DNA of 64,000 nucleotides from Allobosea vaviloviae (GCF_001298265.1 NZ_LGSZ01000048.1:62001-126000); one strand, 5' to 3'. Shown: positions 19,889 through 28,301, counted from the first letter of the stretch. Notes: generated by a model not told the origin, from the sequence alone. Numbers and translations: made by a program.

Positions 19889-20389
19889 GTGATACCGCGC
19901 AACAAGCGACAGGACGAGCCCGACCAGACCGATCTGCGGATTCTCTCCGCCTTGCAGGAGGATGGCCGGCTGACCACGAACGCGCTGGCGGAGAAGGTGG
20001 GCCTGTCGCCCTCGCCATGCTGGACGCGGGTGAAGCGGCTGGAGGAGAATGGGACGATCGAGAAATACGTCGCCGTGCTCGACCAGAAGGTGCTCGGCTT
20101 CACCAATGTCGTCTTCGTCGAGATCACGCTCGACAAGCATGACGACAAGATCCTCGACCATTTCGGCGAGGCACTGACCCGGATTCCAGAGGTGGTCGAG
20201 GCCTATCTGGTCACCGGCGAATACGACTATTTCGTCAAGGTCGTGGTCAGCGGAACCGACCATTACGAGCGCTTCCTGCGCGAGACGCTCTATCGCATCC
20301 CCGGCATCCGCCAGACCCGCACGACCTTCGGGCTTCGGACGCTGAAACGGGCGATCTCGATCGATCCGCTGAAGATGCCGAAGCCGTGA
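19889..20389 (+). CDS. bkdR: Lrp/AsnC-family regulator of the bkd operon
   Basis: A 166-residue Lrp/AsnC protein. The N-terminal helix-turn-helix spans residues 12-60 (LRILSALQEDGRLTTNALAE then GLSPSPCWTRVKRLEENG), followed by the AsnC ligand-binding domain (EAYLVTGEYDYFVKVVV). In Pseudomonas putida the homologous BkdR activates bkd in response to branched-chain amino acids. GTG start at 19889, with AGGA nine bases upstream. The divergent arrangement with bkdA1 and the Lrp-like palindrome support the same role here. Confidence 0.88.
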   Translation: MIPRNKRQDEPDQTDLRILSALQEDGRLTTNALAEKVGLSPSPCWTRVKRLEENGTIEKYVAVLDQKVLGFTNVVFVEITLDKHDDKILDHFGEALTRIPEVVEAYLVTGEYDYFVKVVVSGTDHYERFLRETLYRIPGIRQTRTTFGLRTLKRAISIDPLKMPKP

Positions 20390-20432
20390 GGCTTCTGCAT
20401 TCCAGTCTGGTCATTGCCCCTCGAAGCGCATC

Positions 20433-20528
20433 GTCATTCCGGACGTAGCGAAGCGGAGATCCGGAATCCATGCCTGAACCTCCATCGGAAGCGCTCTGAC
20501 ATGGATCCCGGGTCATGCCCGGGATGAC
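20433..20528. repeat. Palindromic intergenic repeat, family A, copy 2
   Basis: About 96 bp: left arm GTCATTCCGGACG...GGAGATCCGGAATCCATG, right arm CATGGATCCCGGG...CCCGGGATGAC. The left arm matches the complement of the right arm of the 15908 copy. It lies between the converging bkdR and phnN-phosphorylase genes and could serve both as a terminator. Confidence 0.8.
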
Positions 20529-20551
20529 AGTGGTGGCTCCGAGGAAACGTG

Positions 20552-22609
20552 TCAGCCGGCCAGCACGAAACCGTCATCCTGCGCCGCCATCGCGACGGCC
20601 GCCTCCAGATCCGGTCCGGCCGAGGCGTGGATGGTGAAAAGGCCCTCGCCAACCGCGACATCGTCGCCGACCCGGCGCAGCAGATCGATGCCGGCGCTCT
20701 TGTCGAAGGGCGCGCCGGCGCGGCGTGCAATGCCGGACATGCACCAGCCATCGATCTCACCGATCCGGCCCGCTCGTGCCGCCCGCACCGTGTGGGTCAG
20801 CGCGGCCGGCCTCGGCACGACATCGCGCCGTCCCTGCGCCGCGACGATCGCGTCGAGAGCCTGGCGAGCCGCCCCCGATGCGAGCAGCTCGGTCGCCCGC
20901 GCGCGGCCATGTTCCAGCGTCGCGATCGCCGGGTCCCAGGACAGGATGCGCCCGGCGAAGGCGAGCGCCTTGTCGCGCAGGTCGGTGGGAGCCTCGGTAT
21001 GGCCCTCCAGCACCCAGAGCACGTCGCGAACCTCCAGCGCCGGGCCGATGCCGCGCCCGATCGGGCCAGCGCCACAGGTCGGGATGGCCTCGACATGCAA
21101 GCCGACGGCACGGCCGACCGTCTCGAACAGCGCCCCGAGTTCCACGGCTTCCGCCTGGTCGCGTAGCTTCGCCCGCCGCCCATAGGGCAGGTCGACGACG
21201 ACATGGGTCGAGCCGGCCGTCAGCTTCTTGGAGATGATCGAGGCAACGGACCAGCGATTGGAATCGATCCCGAGCGGGCGCGTGATCGCGTTCATCACGT
21301 CGTCGACGGCGGAATGGTTGAGGCGGCCGTTCCAGGCGATGCAGGCGCGGGCCTGCGCCACGGTGCGGCGAACCTCGTCTTGGGTGAGATCGACCTTGGC
21401 CAGCACCTCCATCGCATCGGCCGTTCCGGCCGCCGAGGTGATCGCCCGCGACGAGGTTTTGGGCATCGCCAGCCCATGGGCTGCGACGATCGGCGCCACG
21501 ATCAGCGTGATGCGGCTGCCGGGTATGCCGCCCATCGAATGCTTGTCGACGACGATCGGCTCGTCCCAGCGCATCGGCGTGGAGAAGCCGGCGCGGACAA
21601 GGCTGAGCGCGCCGACCTCGGCATCGCTGAGCGAGCGCGTCGCGGCGACGAGGAAGGCCGAGATCTCACCTTCGGGATAGCGCCCCTCGACGATGTCGCG
21701 CAGCAACATCGCGTATTGCGCGGCATCGAGTTCGGCACCCTGGATCTTGGCGCGCAGCGCGTCGCGGCTGTGCTGTGGCGGGGTGCGGGTCAGCGTGATT
21801 TCGCTGCCCGCGGGCAGCGCCAGCTGGGCGAAGGCCTCGCGCGACAGGCCGATCTCGTCGGGTTCGAGCAGCCAGCCGGGCTCGACAACGTTGATGCGGG
21901 CGCGGATGCTGCGGCGATTTCCCTGCGCATCGGGCTGGCCGGCGACATCGACCCGGCCCGGCCCGTCGAAATCCTCGACGCCGAGCAGGCTGTCGCGGGG
22001 CAGATAGGCGATGGTGTCGCGCCAGGCGTCGATCGGGATCGGCTTCAGCACGAGGCGGCGGGTCGCGGCATCGATCGCGGCCAGGACATGCTCGACGCCC
22101 TCCTCGACGGTGCCGTCGTTCGAGACGGTGATGGTCTCGATGCCTTCAGGCCATTGCGGCGCGGCGCGGGCGAGACGTGCCGCGATGTCGGCGGCGGTCT
22201 CGCGCCCACGGGCGGCGAGCCGGCGGGCGAGCGTCTCGGGCGAGGCAGTGATGTTGATGATGATCAGGCGCGTCACCGCGGCAGCCAATACCTCCAGCAC
22301 GCCGCGCGAGCCATTGGCGATGACGTGCCTGCCCTGCGTGAGGTCGTCGCGCAGGGACGCGCGCAGGCCGTAATGCAGGCCATGGGCATTCCATGAGACC
22401 AGAAGCCCGCCGGCGGCGGACAGCGCGGCGAAGCCCGCCTCGTCGATCGCCTCGTGATCCTCGCCGCCGGCATCGGCCGGGCGGGTGATCAGGCGCCGGG
22501 CGAAGCCGAAACGGCCGCTGTCGGACAACGCCGCCCTGGCGCCGTCCATGAGCGTGTCCTTGCCAGCGCCACTGGGGCCGACGACGACGAAGAGGATGCC
22601 TGGCCGCAT
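20552..22609 (-). CDS. Fusion: ribose 1,5-bisphosphokinase (PhnN) + AMP/thymidine-phosphorylase-family enzyme
   Basis: One uninterrupted 685-residue frame joins two full-length enzymes. Residues 1-182 are PhnN: P-loop GPSGAGKDT (11-19), RRLITRPADAGGEDH and the lid RGRETAADIAARL; PhnN phosphorylates ribose 1,5-bisphosphate to PRPP. Residues about 187-685 are a type III nucleoside (monophosphate) phosphorylase: the N-terminal barrel-like domain, then VDKHSMGGIPG (354-364), PKTSSRAITSAAGTADAME (383-401) and SKKLTAGSTHVV. Archaeal relatives cleave AMP with phosphate to ribose 1,5-bisphosphate, which is the PhnN substrate. The ATG at 22609 lies 16 bases after the nadC stop; open frame further upstream overlaps nadC and is rejected. 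No phn C-P lyase genes are nearby. Domain identities are secure; NMP specificity and channelling are inference. Confidence 0.88.
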   Translation of the reverse strand: MRPGILFVVVGPSGAGKDTLMDGARAALSDSGRFGFARRLITRPADAGGEDHEAIDEAGFAALSAAGGLLVSWNAHGLHYGLRASLRDDLTQGRHVIANGSRGVLEVLAAAVTRLIIINITASPETLARRLAARGRETAADIAARLARAAPQWPEGIETITVSNDGTVEEGVEHVLAAIDAATRRLVLKPIPIDAWRDTIAYLPRDSLLGVEDFDGPGRVDVAGQPDAQGNRRSIRARINVVEPGWLLEPDEIGLSREAFAQLALPAGSEITLTRTPPQHSRDALRAKIQGAELDAAQYAMLLRDIVEGRYPEGEISAFLVAATRSLSDAEVGALSLVRAGFSTPMRWDEPIVVDKHSMGGIPGSRITLIVAPIVAAHGLAMPKTSSRAITSAAGTADAMEVLAKVDLTQDEVRRTVAQARACIAWNGRLNHSAVDDVMNAITRPLGIDSNRWSVASIISKKLTAGSTHVVVDLPYGRRAKLRDQAEAVELGALFETVGRAVGLHVEAIPTCGAGPIGRGIGPALEVRDVLWVLEGHTEAPTDLRDKALAFAGRILSWDPAIATLEHGRARATELLASGAARQALDAIVAAQGRRDVVPRPAALTHTVRAARAGRIGEIDGWCMSGIARRAGAPFDKSAGIDLLRRVGDDVAVGEGLFTIHASAGPDLEAAVAMAAQDDGFVLAG

Positions 22610-22625
22610 GATCCCGGTATCGCCT

Positions 22626-23459
22626 TCAGGCCTCGTCGAGTCCGATATCGACCGCGGGGGCCGACTGGGTGATCTTGCTGGTCGAGATGTAGTCGACGCC
22701 GGTCTCGGCAATGGCGCGAATCGTCTCGTAGCGGATGCCGCCCGAGGCCTCGATCTTGGCGCGGCCTGCGACATAGGCCACCGCTTCCTTCATCTCCGGA
22801 ATCGGCATGTTGTCGAGCATGATGACGTCGGCGCCGGCCGCGACCGCGTCGCGGACCTGATCCATCCGGTCGCATTCGACCTCGATCTTGGTCAGCACCG
22901 GCAGCCTCTTGCGGGCCCGCTCGACCGCCTGGGCGATGCCGCCGCAGACCGCGATGTGGTTGTCCTTGATCATCACGCCGTTGTCGAGCCCGAGGCGATG
23001 GTTCAGCCCGCCGCCGCAGGCGACGGCGTGCTTCTCCAGCATGCGCAGGCCGGGCGTCGTCTTGCGGGTGTCGATCAGGCGGGCCGAGGTGCCCTTGATG
23101 ATCTCGACATAGCGCGCCGTCTCGGTGGCGATGCCAGACAGGCGCTGGACGATGTTGAGCGCGGTGCGCTCGGCGGTGAGGATGCCCTGGGCCGGGCCCT
23201 CGACCAGGATCAGCGTCGCTCCGGCCTCGACGCGGTCGCCATCCGCGACCTCGACCTTGAGCGACAGCCTGGGCTCATAACGCTGGAAGATGGCGGCAGC
23301 GACCTCCATGCCGGCCAGCGTCATCGGCTCGCGGGCGTTCATACGGAAGGCGCCGGTCTCACCGGGCTCGATCATGAGCTGCACGGTCAGGTCGCAGGAG
23401 CCGATGTCCTCCTGCAGCCAGAGGTCGATCAACCGCTGCGTCTGGAAACGGTCATACAT
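22626..23459 (-). CDS. nadC: Nicotinate-nucleotide pyrophosphorylase (quinolinate phosphoribosyltransferase)
   Basis: A 277-residue type II phosphoribosyltransferase, usual length about 280. Key segments: AERTALNIVQRLSGIAT, the PRPP/quinolinate-binding DTRKTTPGLR, CGGGLNHRLGLDNGVMIKDNH, EVECDRMDQV and ASGGIRYETI. It converts quinolinate and PRPP into nicotinate mononucleotide with loss of CO2. nadA and nadB are absent from the flanks; instead the next gene makes PRPP, so the operon may pair PRPP supply with its use. A ModD-type relative is an alternative, but no molybdenum genes are near. It is the first gene of the pair and follows a 509-bp regulatory gap. Confidence 0.87.
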   Translation of the reverse strand: MYDRFQTQRLIDLWLQEDIGSCDLTVQLMIEPGETGAFRMNAREPMTLAGMEVAAAIFQRYEPRLSLKVEVADGDRVEAGATLILVEGPAQGILTAERTALNIVQRLSGIATETARYVEIIKGTSARLIDTRKTTPGLRMLEKHAVACGGGLNHRLGLDNGVMIKDNHIAVCGGIAQAVERARKRLPVLTKIEVECDRMDQVRDAVAAGADVIMLDNMPIPEMKEAVAYVAGRAKIEASGGIRYETIRAIAETGVDYISTSKITQSAPAVDIGLDEA

Positions 23460-23549
23460 GCGCTGCAGCCCCTGACACGCGCTCCCGCAACCTTGGCGCG
23501 GGCCTCGCCATGGGGAGCAAATAGCATGGATGGCCCGATATCATGACCG

Positions 23550-23561
23550 TTTGTGTACCAA
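23550..23561. promoter_or_regulatory. Candidate operator, copy 1
   Basis: TTTGTGTACCAA matches the palindrome TTGGTATACCAA at 10 of 12 positions and resembles FadR/GntR-type operators. It lies 91 bp upstream of nadC. A second copy at 23740 shares TGTRTACCAA. Confidence 0.3.
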
Positions 23562-23739
23562 CGATGCTGAGCGGATCCCGGGCTGTCAAGCAAGGAATGG
23601 AGCGCGATGCTCGGGATGACCAGCTCTCGACGCCTCCACGCTTGAAATCGGGCCTGTATCGCCGTTGGCGCGCTAAATTCGCAAGCAATTGCTGCACCGC
23701 CCGCCGCCAGATTGGGCGAGAACCAGCATTGACAAGCCA

Positions 23740-23751
23740 TATGTATACCAA
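23740..23751. promoter_or_regulatory. Candidate operator, copy 2
   Basis: TATGTATACCAA matches TTGGTATACCAA at 10 of 12 positions. It follows a TTGACA box (23729-23734) by 5 bases, so a bound regulator would sit on a promoter reading toward the TRAP genes. No good -10 box was found. Confidence 0.3.
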
Positions 23752-23914
23752 CAAACTTCACCTCGTCCCGCGCAAGACTTCTATGCGGCGGGCAAGACAC
23801 AAACGCTACGAAGCGGCTTGAAGCCGCCGGGGATTGACAGCTACGGCAGATCATCGACGCACAGTCGCGGGCGATGAGCATTTGGTTTGTGGCCCGTCAG
23901 CCGGGCCACTCATG

Positions 23915-23936
23915 ATGCATGGGCCGCCCCATGCAT
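23915..23936 (+). other. Hairpin in the TAXI leader
   Basis: ATGCATGGG-CCGC-CCCATGCAT forms a perfect 9-bp stem with a 4-base loop, ending 20 bases before the GGGAGGGC ribosome site of the TAXI gene. It has no T-run. It may stabilise the leader or act as an operator. Confidence 0.4.
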
Positions 23937-23968
23937 GGACCGCACGATGCAGGCCTGGGAGGGCAATC

Positions 23969-24952
23969 ATGAAAAGACTCGCAATCGCAACCATCCTGGC
24001 GGCATCGCTGGGCCTTTGTGCCGGCCTGAGCCAGGCACAGACCGCCGCGACCAAGAAGATCACCCTGACCGGCGGCTCCGTCGGCGGCGCCTGGAGCGCC
24101 ATCGGCAATGCGATCGGCGAGACGATCCGGCGTGAATCGCCCGGCGCCTCCTTCGGCTACGAGCCCGGGCGCGAGGCCGCCAACATCCAGCTCGTCTCGA
24201 CCGGAAAGGTCGAGCTCGGCATCGCTCATGCGCAGCTCATCAAGCGGGCGCAGGCGGGCGAGGAGCCGTTCAAGGCGCCGATCACCAATCTGCGCGCGAT
24301 CGCGCTGATCGACCCGACGGCCGCGGTGCAAATTCTCGTGCGCGAAGATGCCGGGATCGAGAGCTTCGAGAGCATCCTGGCCGCCAAGAAGCCCGTACGG
24401 ATCGCGCTCAACCAGCGTGGCACGCTGATGGCCGTGACCGGCGAAGAGGTGTTCAAGGCCTACGGCATCACGGCCAAGGACATCGAGGGCTGGGGCGGCC
24501 GCATCCACCATGTCGACTACAATGCCGGCCTGGAGATGATGAAGAACGGACAGGTCGATGTCATCATCAACATGCTCGCGTTCCCGTCCGGCCAGATCAA
24601 CAGCGCCACGCGGGAGATGAAGGTCAAGATGCTCGGCATCTCGCCCGAGGCGACCGCCAAGCTGGGTGCCCTGCTCGGCACGGCGCCGATCACCGTACCG
24701 GCCGGGACCTATGCCTTCCAGCCGGCCGCGGTGCCGACCATCACCGGCAGCGTCGTGCTCTTCGCTTCGGCCGAGATGAAGAACGAGGATGCGGCCCTGA
24801 TCGTCGACGGCATGATCAAGCATTTCGACTATCTGCGGCAGGCCCATGCGATGATGGCCCGGCTGGAGCCGGTCAACCTGACGCAGACCGCGCCGCTGGC
24901 CCTCCACCCCGGCGCAGAGGCCGCCTATCGGAAAGCCGGCCTGCTGAAGTAA
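23969..24952 (+). CDS. TAXI-family TRAP transporter solute-binding protein
   Basis: A 327-residue periplasmic binding protein of the TAXI type. A signal peptide (about 1-24, ending SQAQ) is followed by the family opening ITLTGGSVGGAWSAIGNAIG. Central segments KVELGIAHAQLIKRAQAG and GQVDVIINMLAFPSGQI shape the ligand cleft. ATG at 23969 with GGGAGGGC just upstream; the frame upstream is open to 23834 but crosses the leader hairpin. Ligands of TAXI systems include glutamate and other carboxylates; this one is unassigned. The fused permease follows 46 bp downstream. Confidence 0.92.
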   Translation: MKRLAIATILAASLGLCAGLSQAQTAATKKITLTGGSVGGAWSAIGNAIGETIRRESPGASFGYEPGREAANIQLVSTGKVELGIAHAQLIKRAQAGEEPFKAPITNLRAIALIDPTAAVQILVREDAGIESFESILAAKKPVRIALNQRGTLMAVTGEEVFKAYGITAKDIEGWGGRIHHVDYNAGLEMMKNGQVDVIINMLAFPSGQINSATREMKVKMLGISPEATAKLGALLGTAPITVPAGTYAFQPAAVPTITGSVVLFASAEMKNEDAALIVDGMIKHFDYLRQAHAMMARLEPVNLTQTAPLALHPGAEAAYRKAGLLK

Positions 24953-24998
24953 GGCGCGGCTCCATCCCGTTCCGCCATCCAGAGGACGAGGTGTCGCG

Positions 24999-26915
24999 AT
25001 GCCGCCCTTGCTGAAGCTGCTGGCACCGGGACGACCCCGCCAGCTCGATGCACCCGAGCAATGGACGGTGCATATCGTCGGCGTCGCCACCGCGGTTCTG
25101 CTGCTGGCGATCTCGTTCGGCTGGTATGTCAACCGCGAGATCGCGCTGTTCCTGTTCCTCGGAGCCGTTCTGTCGCTCGCCTTCCTGACGACGACGGCCA
25201 ATCCATTGCGCCGGACCGGCCGCTCCTGGTGGGCCTGGGGCCTGGTCGGCCTGTCGGTTTCCTCATGCGGCTACTTCATCGCGATGCATCCCGTCCATGA
25301 GATGCGCCTGCCGATGATCGACGAACTGTCCAACCTCGATATCGCCGCCTCGATCGTGTTGATCGCGCTGGTGATGGAGGCGACGCGGCGCTGCATCGGC
25401 ATGATCCTCGTCGTGCTGGTGGCGACCTTCCTGGCCTATGCCATCTTCGGCAGCAAACTCTCGGGCGCCTTCGCGCATCGCGGCTTCAGCACGCAGGAGA
25501 TCGTCGACCATCTGGTCTTCTCGACCAACGGCCTGTTCGGGCCGGCGCTCGAGGTCGCCGCCTTTCTGGTCGTCGTCTTCGTGATCTTCGGCGCACTGCT
25601 CGACCGGATCGGCGGCGCGGACTTCTTCTACGACGTCGCCAACAGTCTCGTCGGCAAGCAGGTCGGCGGCGCCAGCAAGGTCGCGGTCGTCTCCTCTGGT
25701 CTCTATGGCTCGATCTCGGGTTCGCCGACGGCCGACGTCGTCACCACCGGCTCCTTCAGCATCCCGCTGATGATCCGCACCGGCGTGAGCCGCACCTATG
25801 CGGGCGCGATCGAATCGGCGGCCTCGACGGGCGGCGCGCTGCTGCCGCCGGTGATGGGCTCGGCGGCCTTCCTGATGACCGACTTCACCGGCATCCCCTA
25901 TGCGACGATCGCCCTGTCGGCGCTCGTTCCGGCCCTGCTCTATTATCAGTCGGTCTTCCTCGCGGCGCATTTCCGCGCGCATCGCGACGGGCTCGAGCCG
26001 ATGTCGCATGGCGAGGCTCCGTCGATCCTGACCGTGCTGCGGCGGGACTGGCTTTACCTCGTCCCGATCGGCCTCTTGGTCTGGGGCGTGCTCAACCTCA
26101 ACCGCCCGTCCTTCGCCGGCGCCATCGCCTGCGCCGCCCTGCTGCCGGTCGCGCTGCTGCGGCAGCGGAGTCCGGTTCAACTCGTCAAGACGCTTTTCTT
26201 CGGCCTCAGCGACGGCATGCGCGGCATGATCGGCGTCGGCGTCGCCTGTGCCATCGCCGGGCTCGTCGTGGGCACGCTCTCGATGACGGACCTCACCGGC
26301 AAGATCAGCTCCGGCCTGTTCCACATGGCCGGCGGCAGCCCGATCCTGACCATCATCGTCGCCGCCTTCGTCATCATCGTGCTTGGCATGGGCATGCCGA
26401 CGCCGGCCGTCTATGCGCTCTCGGCCGTGCTGGCCGCGCCGGCGCTCATCGCGCTCGGGATCGCGGTGCTGCCGGCGCATCTCTTCATCGTCTACATCGC
26501 CTCGATGTCGGCGATCACGCCGCCGGTCGCGGTCGCTGCCTTCGCTGCGGCCTCGATCGCCAAGGCCAATCCGGTGATGATCGCGCTCGTCGCCTGCCGG
26601 ATCGCGATGGTGGCCTTCATCCTGCCCTTCGTCTTCATGTACCAGCCGGCCCTGCTGCTGGTGGGATCGCTCTGGCAGATCGTTACAGCCGTGGGGGCGG
26701 TCGCGCTCGGCGTGCTCGCCCTCAATGCGGCGATCGAAGGCTATTACATCGTCATGCTCGACCTGACGAAGCGCGTCCTGCTGTTTGCGGCCGGCGTCGC
26801 GCTGTTCCTGCCGTTCCAGAGCCTGCAGATAACGGGCGCGCTGTTGCTGGCGGCCGTGACGGCCTGGCTATGGGCGGGCAAGCGGGCCACGCGAGCGACG
26901 CCGGGGATCGCATAG
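24999..26915 (+). CDS. TRAP transporter fused permease (4TM-12TM)
   Basis: A 638-residue membrane protein in which the small (DctQ-like) and large (DctM-like) TRAP subunits are fused, as is normal with TAXI binding proteins. The DctM core shows SSGLYGSISGSPTADVVTTG, ASTGGALLPPVMGSAAFLM and the late VLGMGMPTPAVYALSAVLAA with repeated SITPPVAVAAFAAA-like elements. It is a Na+- or H+-driven secondary transporter. Start MPPLLKLL at 24999. It ends 29 bp before a large palindromic repeat. Confidence 0.92.
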   Translation: MPPLLKLLAPGRPRQLDAPEQWTVHIVGVATAVLLLAISFGWYVNREIALFLFLGAVLSLAFLTTTANPLRRTGRSWWAWGLVGLSVSSCGYFIAMHPVHEMRLPMIDELSNLDIAASIVLIALVMEATRRCIGMILVVLVATFLAYAIFGSKLSGAFAHRGFSTQEIVDHLVFSTNGLFGPALEVAAFLVVVFVIFGALLDRIGGADFFYDVANSLVGKQVGGASKVAVVSSGLYGSISGSPTADVVTTGSFSIPLMIRTGVSRTYAGAIESAASTGGALLPPVMGSAAFLMTDFTGIPYATIALSALVPALLYYQSVFLAAHFRAHRDGLEPMSHGEAPSILTVLRRDWLYLVPIGLLVWGVLNLNRPSFAGAIACAALLPVALLRQRSPVQLVKTLFFGLSDGMRGMIGVGVACAIAGLVVGTLSMTDLTGKISSGLFHMAGGSPILTIIVAAFVIIVLGMGMPTPAVYALSAVLAAPALIALGIAVLPAHLFIVYIASMSAITPPVAVAAFAAASIAKANPVMIALVACRIAMVAFILPFVFMYQPALLLVGSLWQIVTAVGAVALGVLALNAAIEGYYIVMLDLTKRVLLFAAGVALFLPFQSLQITGALLLAAVTAWLWAGKRATRATPGIA

Positions 26916-26944
26916 CGCTTGCTGTCCGGGCTCGGAGCCACGCC

Positions 26945-27087
26945 GTCATTCCGGGGCTTCGCGGAGCGAAGAGCCCGGAACCCATATCCGCTGCTTCGTC
27001 AGGATGACGTGACCGCGCGCCGCGCCCCCTTCTGAACCGACCGCGGCTATGGGTTCCGGGCTCGCCCTACGGGCGCCCCGGAATGAC
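26945..27087. repeat. Palindromic intergenic repeat, family A variant, copy 3
   Basis: About 143 bp. Left arm GTCATTCCGGGGC...GAGCCCGGAACCCATA pairs with right arm TATGGGTTCCGGGCTC...GCCCCGGAATGAC; each arm also folds on itself. It lies between the converging TRAP permease and SUMF1-like genes. Confidence 0.8.
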
Positions 27088-27110
27088 GGCAAGGGCCGTT
27101 CGCGCGCCGC

Positions 27111-28301
27111 TCAGTTCCCGAGATCGCGGGCGACGCGGAAGCCCGCCACCTGATCGCGGATGCCGGGTTCGCTGACGATGCGGGAATCCAGGGTGCGCGC
27201 GGCCGGCGGATCGGCCCATGAGCCGCCCCTGAGGATGCGACCCTCCTCCTCGCGGCAGATCGGCGGCGGAAAGGGCTGGCCGGGCACTGACGGGTCGGGC
27301 GGGCAGGTATCGACCCATTCCCACAGGTTTCCGCTGAGATCCGACAGGCCCCAGGCGGTCGCGGCGAAGCTGCCGACCGGGGCGGTGTTGCGATGACCAT
27401 CGCGGCAGGGCGCAGCGGCCCAGGACGGATTGGCTTCCTTCGCGGTCTGGTCGGCGCCGTTGCCGATGGCGCAGAGCCTTGCCGGATCGGCCATGTCCTT
27501 GGCCGAGCTCGCCGCGAGATGATGCCATTCCGGGTCGGTCAGCAGGCGGTAGCGCTGGCCGCTGCGCTTCGAGAGCCAGGCGACATAGGCCTTGGCATCG
27601 CCATGGCTGACGCAGGCGACCGGGTCGTTCTCCGTCTGCGGATAGCCCGGATCCTGCCAGGACAAGGTCGGCGCGAGCTTCCAGACCGGCGCGCGGACAT
27701 GGCAGCCGAGCTCGACGACATGGCCGGACTGCGCGACGAAGGCGCGGTACTGCGCGCGCGTCACCTCGAAGCGGCCGACCGCGAAGGGCTGCGGCAGGCT
27801 GACCTCGACGATGCGCGGCGTCGCCCCGGTCGAGAGCTGCATGCGGACATCGCCGTCAGGGACCAGCACCAATTCCGGGCAATCGGCGCAATCGCGGAAG
27901 CCCTCGCCCGAGCCCGGCTTGATCCAGAGCCGGGTGCCGGCGGCGGCGAGATCGACATAGCCGAGCGCGGCCAGCCGCGACGTGATCCGGTTCTTGTCGA
28001 CGCCGGCCGCCAGCAGTTCGAGCAGTGCCGCGCGGTCCGTGGTGGCGGCGATGCGCTGCGCCATCTCGACGGCGGGGTCCTTGGGCGGCGCGACCGGCAG
28101 GAGCTTCAGCGTGGGGGTGGCGCTGGCCGCGCCTTGCTGCGGCGGCCTGGTCTGGGCCGTTGCGGCGGCCGCCGTCATGAGCAGGCCAATGCCGGCGGCG
28201 ATGATCGGGAGGGCGATGCTGGCGCCGGGCGATGTCGGCGCAGGCTTTGCGCCGGGCAGGCAGCGCTGCTGCAGGCCCGGCGCGTCGCGGGAGGGGATCA
28301 T
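27111..28301 (-). CDS. SUMF1/formylglycine-generating-enzyme-like protein without the catalytic cysteines
   Basis: A 396-residue exported protein: an N-terminal hydrophobic segment (about 29-48), a linker region and a C-terminal SUMF1 fold (about 140-395) with FEVTRAQYRAFVAQSG, YRLLTDPEWHHLA, WGLSDLSGNLWEWV and RILRGGSWADPP, ending GFRVARDL. True formylglycine enzymes carry a Cys pair after RGGS; here that stretch has none, so sulfatase maturation is unlikely. No sulfatase is nearby. The start overlaps the OmpA-like stop by 4 bp. It is last in a five-gene operon with an adenylate cyclase; SUMF1-like domains in signalling operons are often binding modules. Function unknown. Confidence 0.85.
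   Translation of the reverse strand: MIPSRDAPGLQQRCLPGAKPAPTSPGASIALPIIAAGIGLLMTAAAATAQTRPPQQGAASATPTLKLLPVAPPKDPAVEMAQRIAATTDRAALLELLAAGVDKNRITSRLAALGYVDLAAAGTRLWIKPGSGEGFRDCADCPELVLVPDGDVRMQLSTGATPRIVEVSLPQPFAVGRFEVTRAQYRAFVAQSGHVVELGCHVRAPVWKLAPTLSWQDPGYPQTENDPVACVSHGDAKAYVAWLSKRSGQRYRLLTDPEWHHLAASSAKDMADPARLCAIGNGADQTAKEANPSWAAAPCRDGHRNTAPVGSFAATAWGLSDLSGNLWEWVDTCPPDPSVPGQPFPPPICREEEGRILRGGSWADPPAARTLDSRIVSEPGIRDQVAGFRVARDLGN

Larger units (their letters stand above)
23460..23968. other. 509-bp divergent intergenic region, nadC / TRAP transporter
   Basis: No convincing gene is present. It holds less GC-rich stretches, a TTGACA hexamer at 23729, two related half-palindromes ending in ACCAA (23550 and 23740) and a 9-bp hairpin at 23915. 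It must carry the promoters of both nadC and the TAXI transporter. Short open frames here lack ribosome sites and family features. Confidence 0.6.

Noticed and set aside
20552-22774. Longer start (22774) for the PhnN-phosphorylase fusion
   Set aside because: The extra 55 residues overlap nadC, are low-complexity and precede the natural PhnN start MRPGILFVVVG at 22609.
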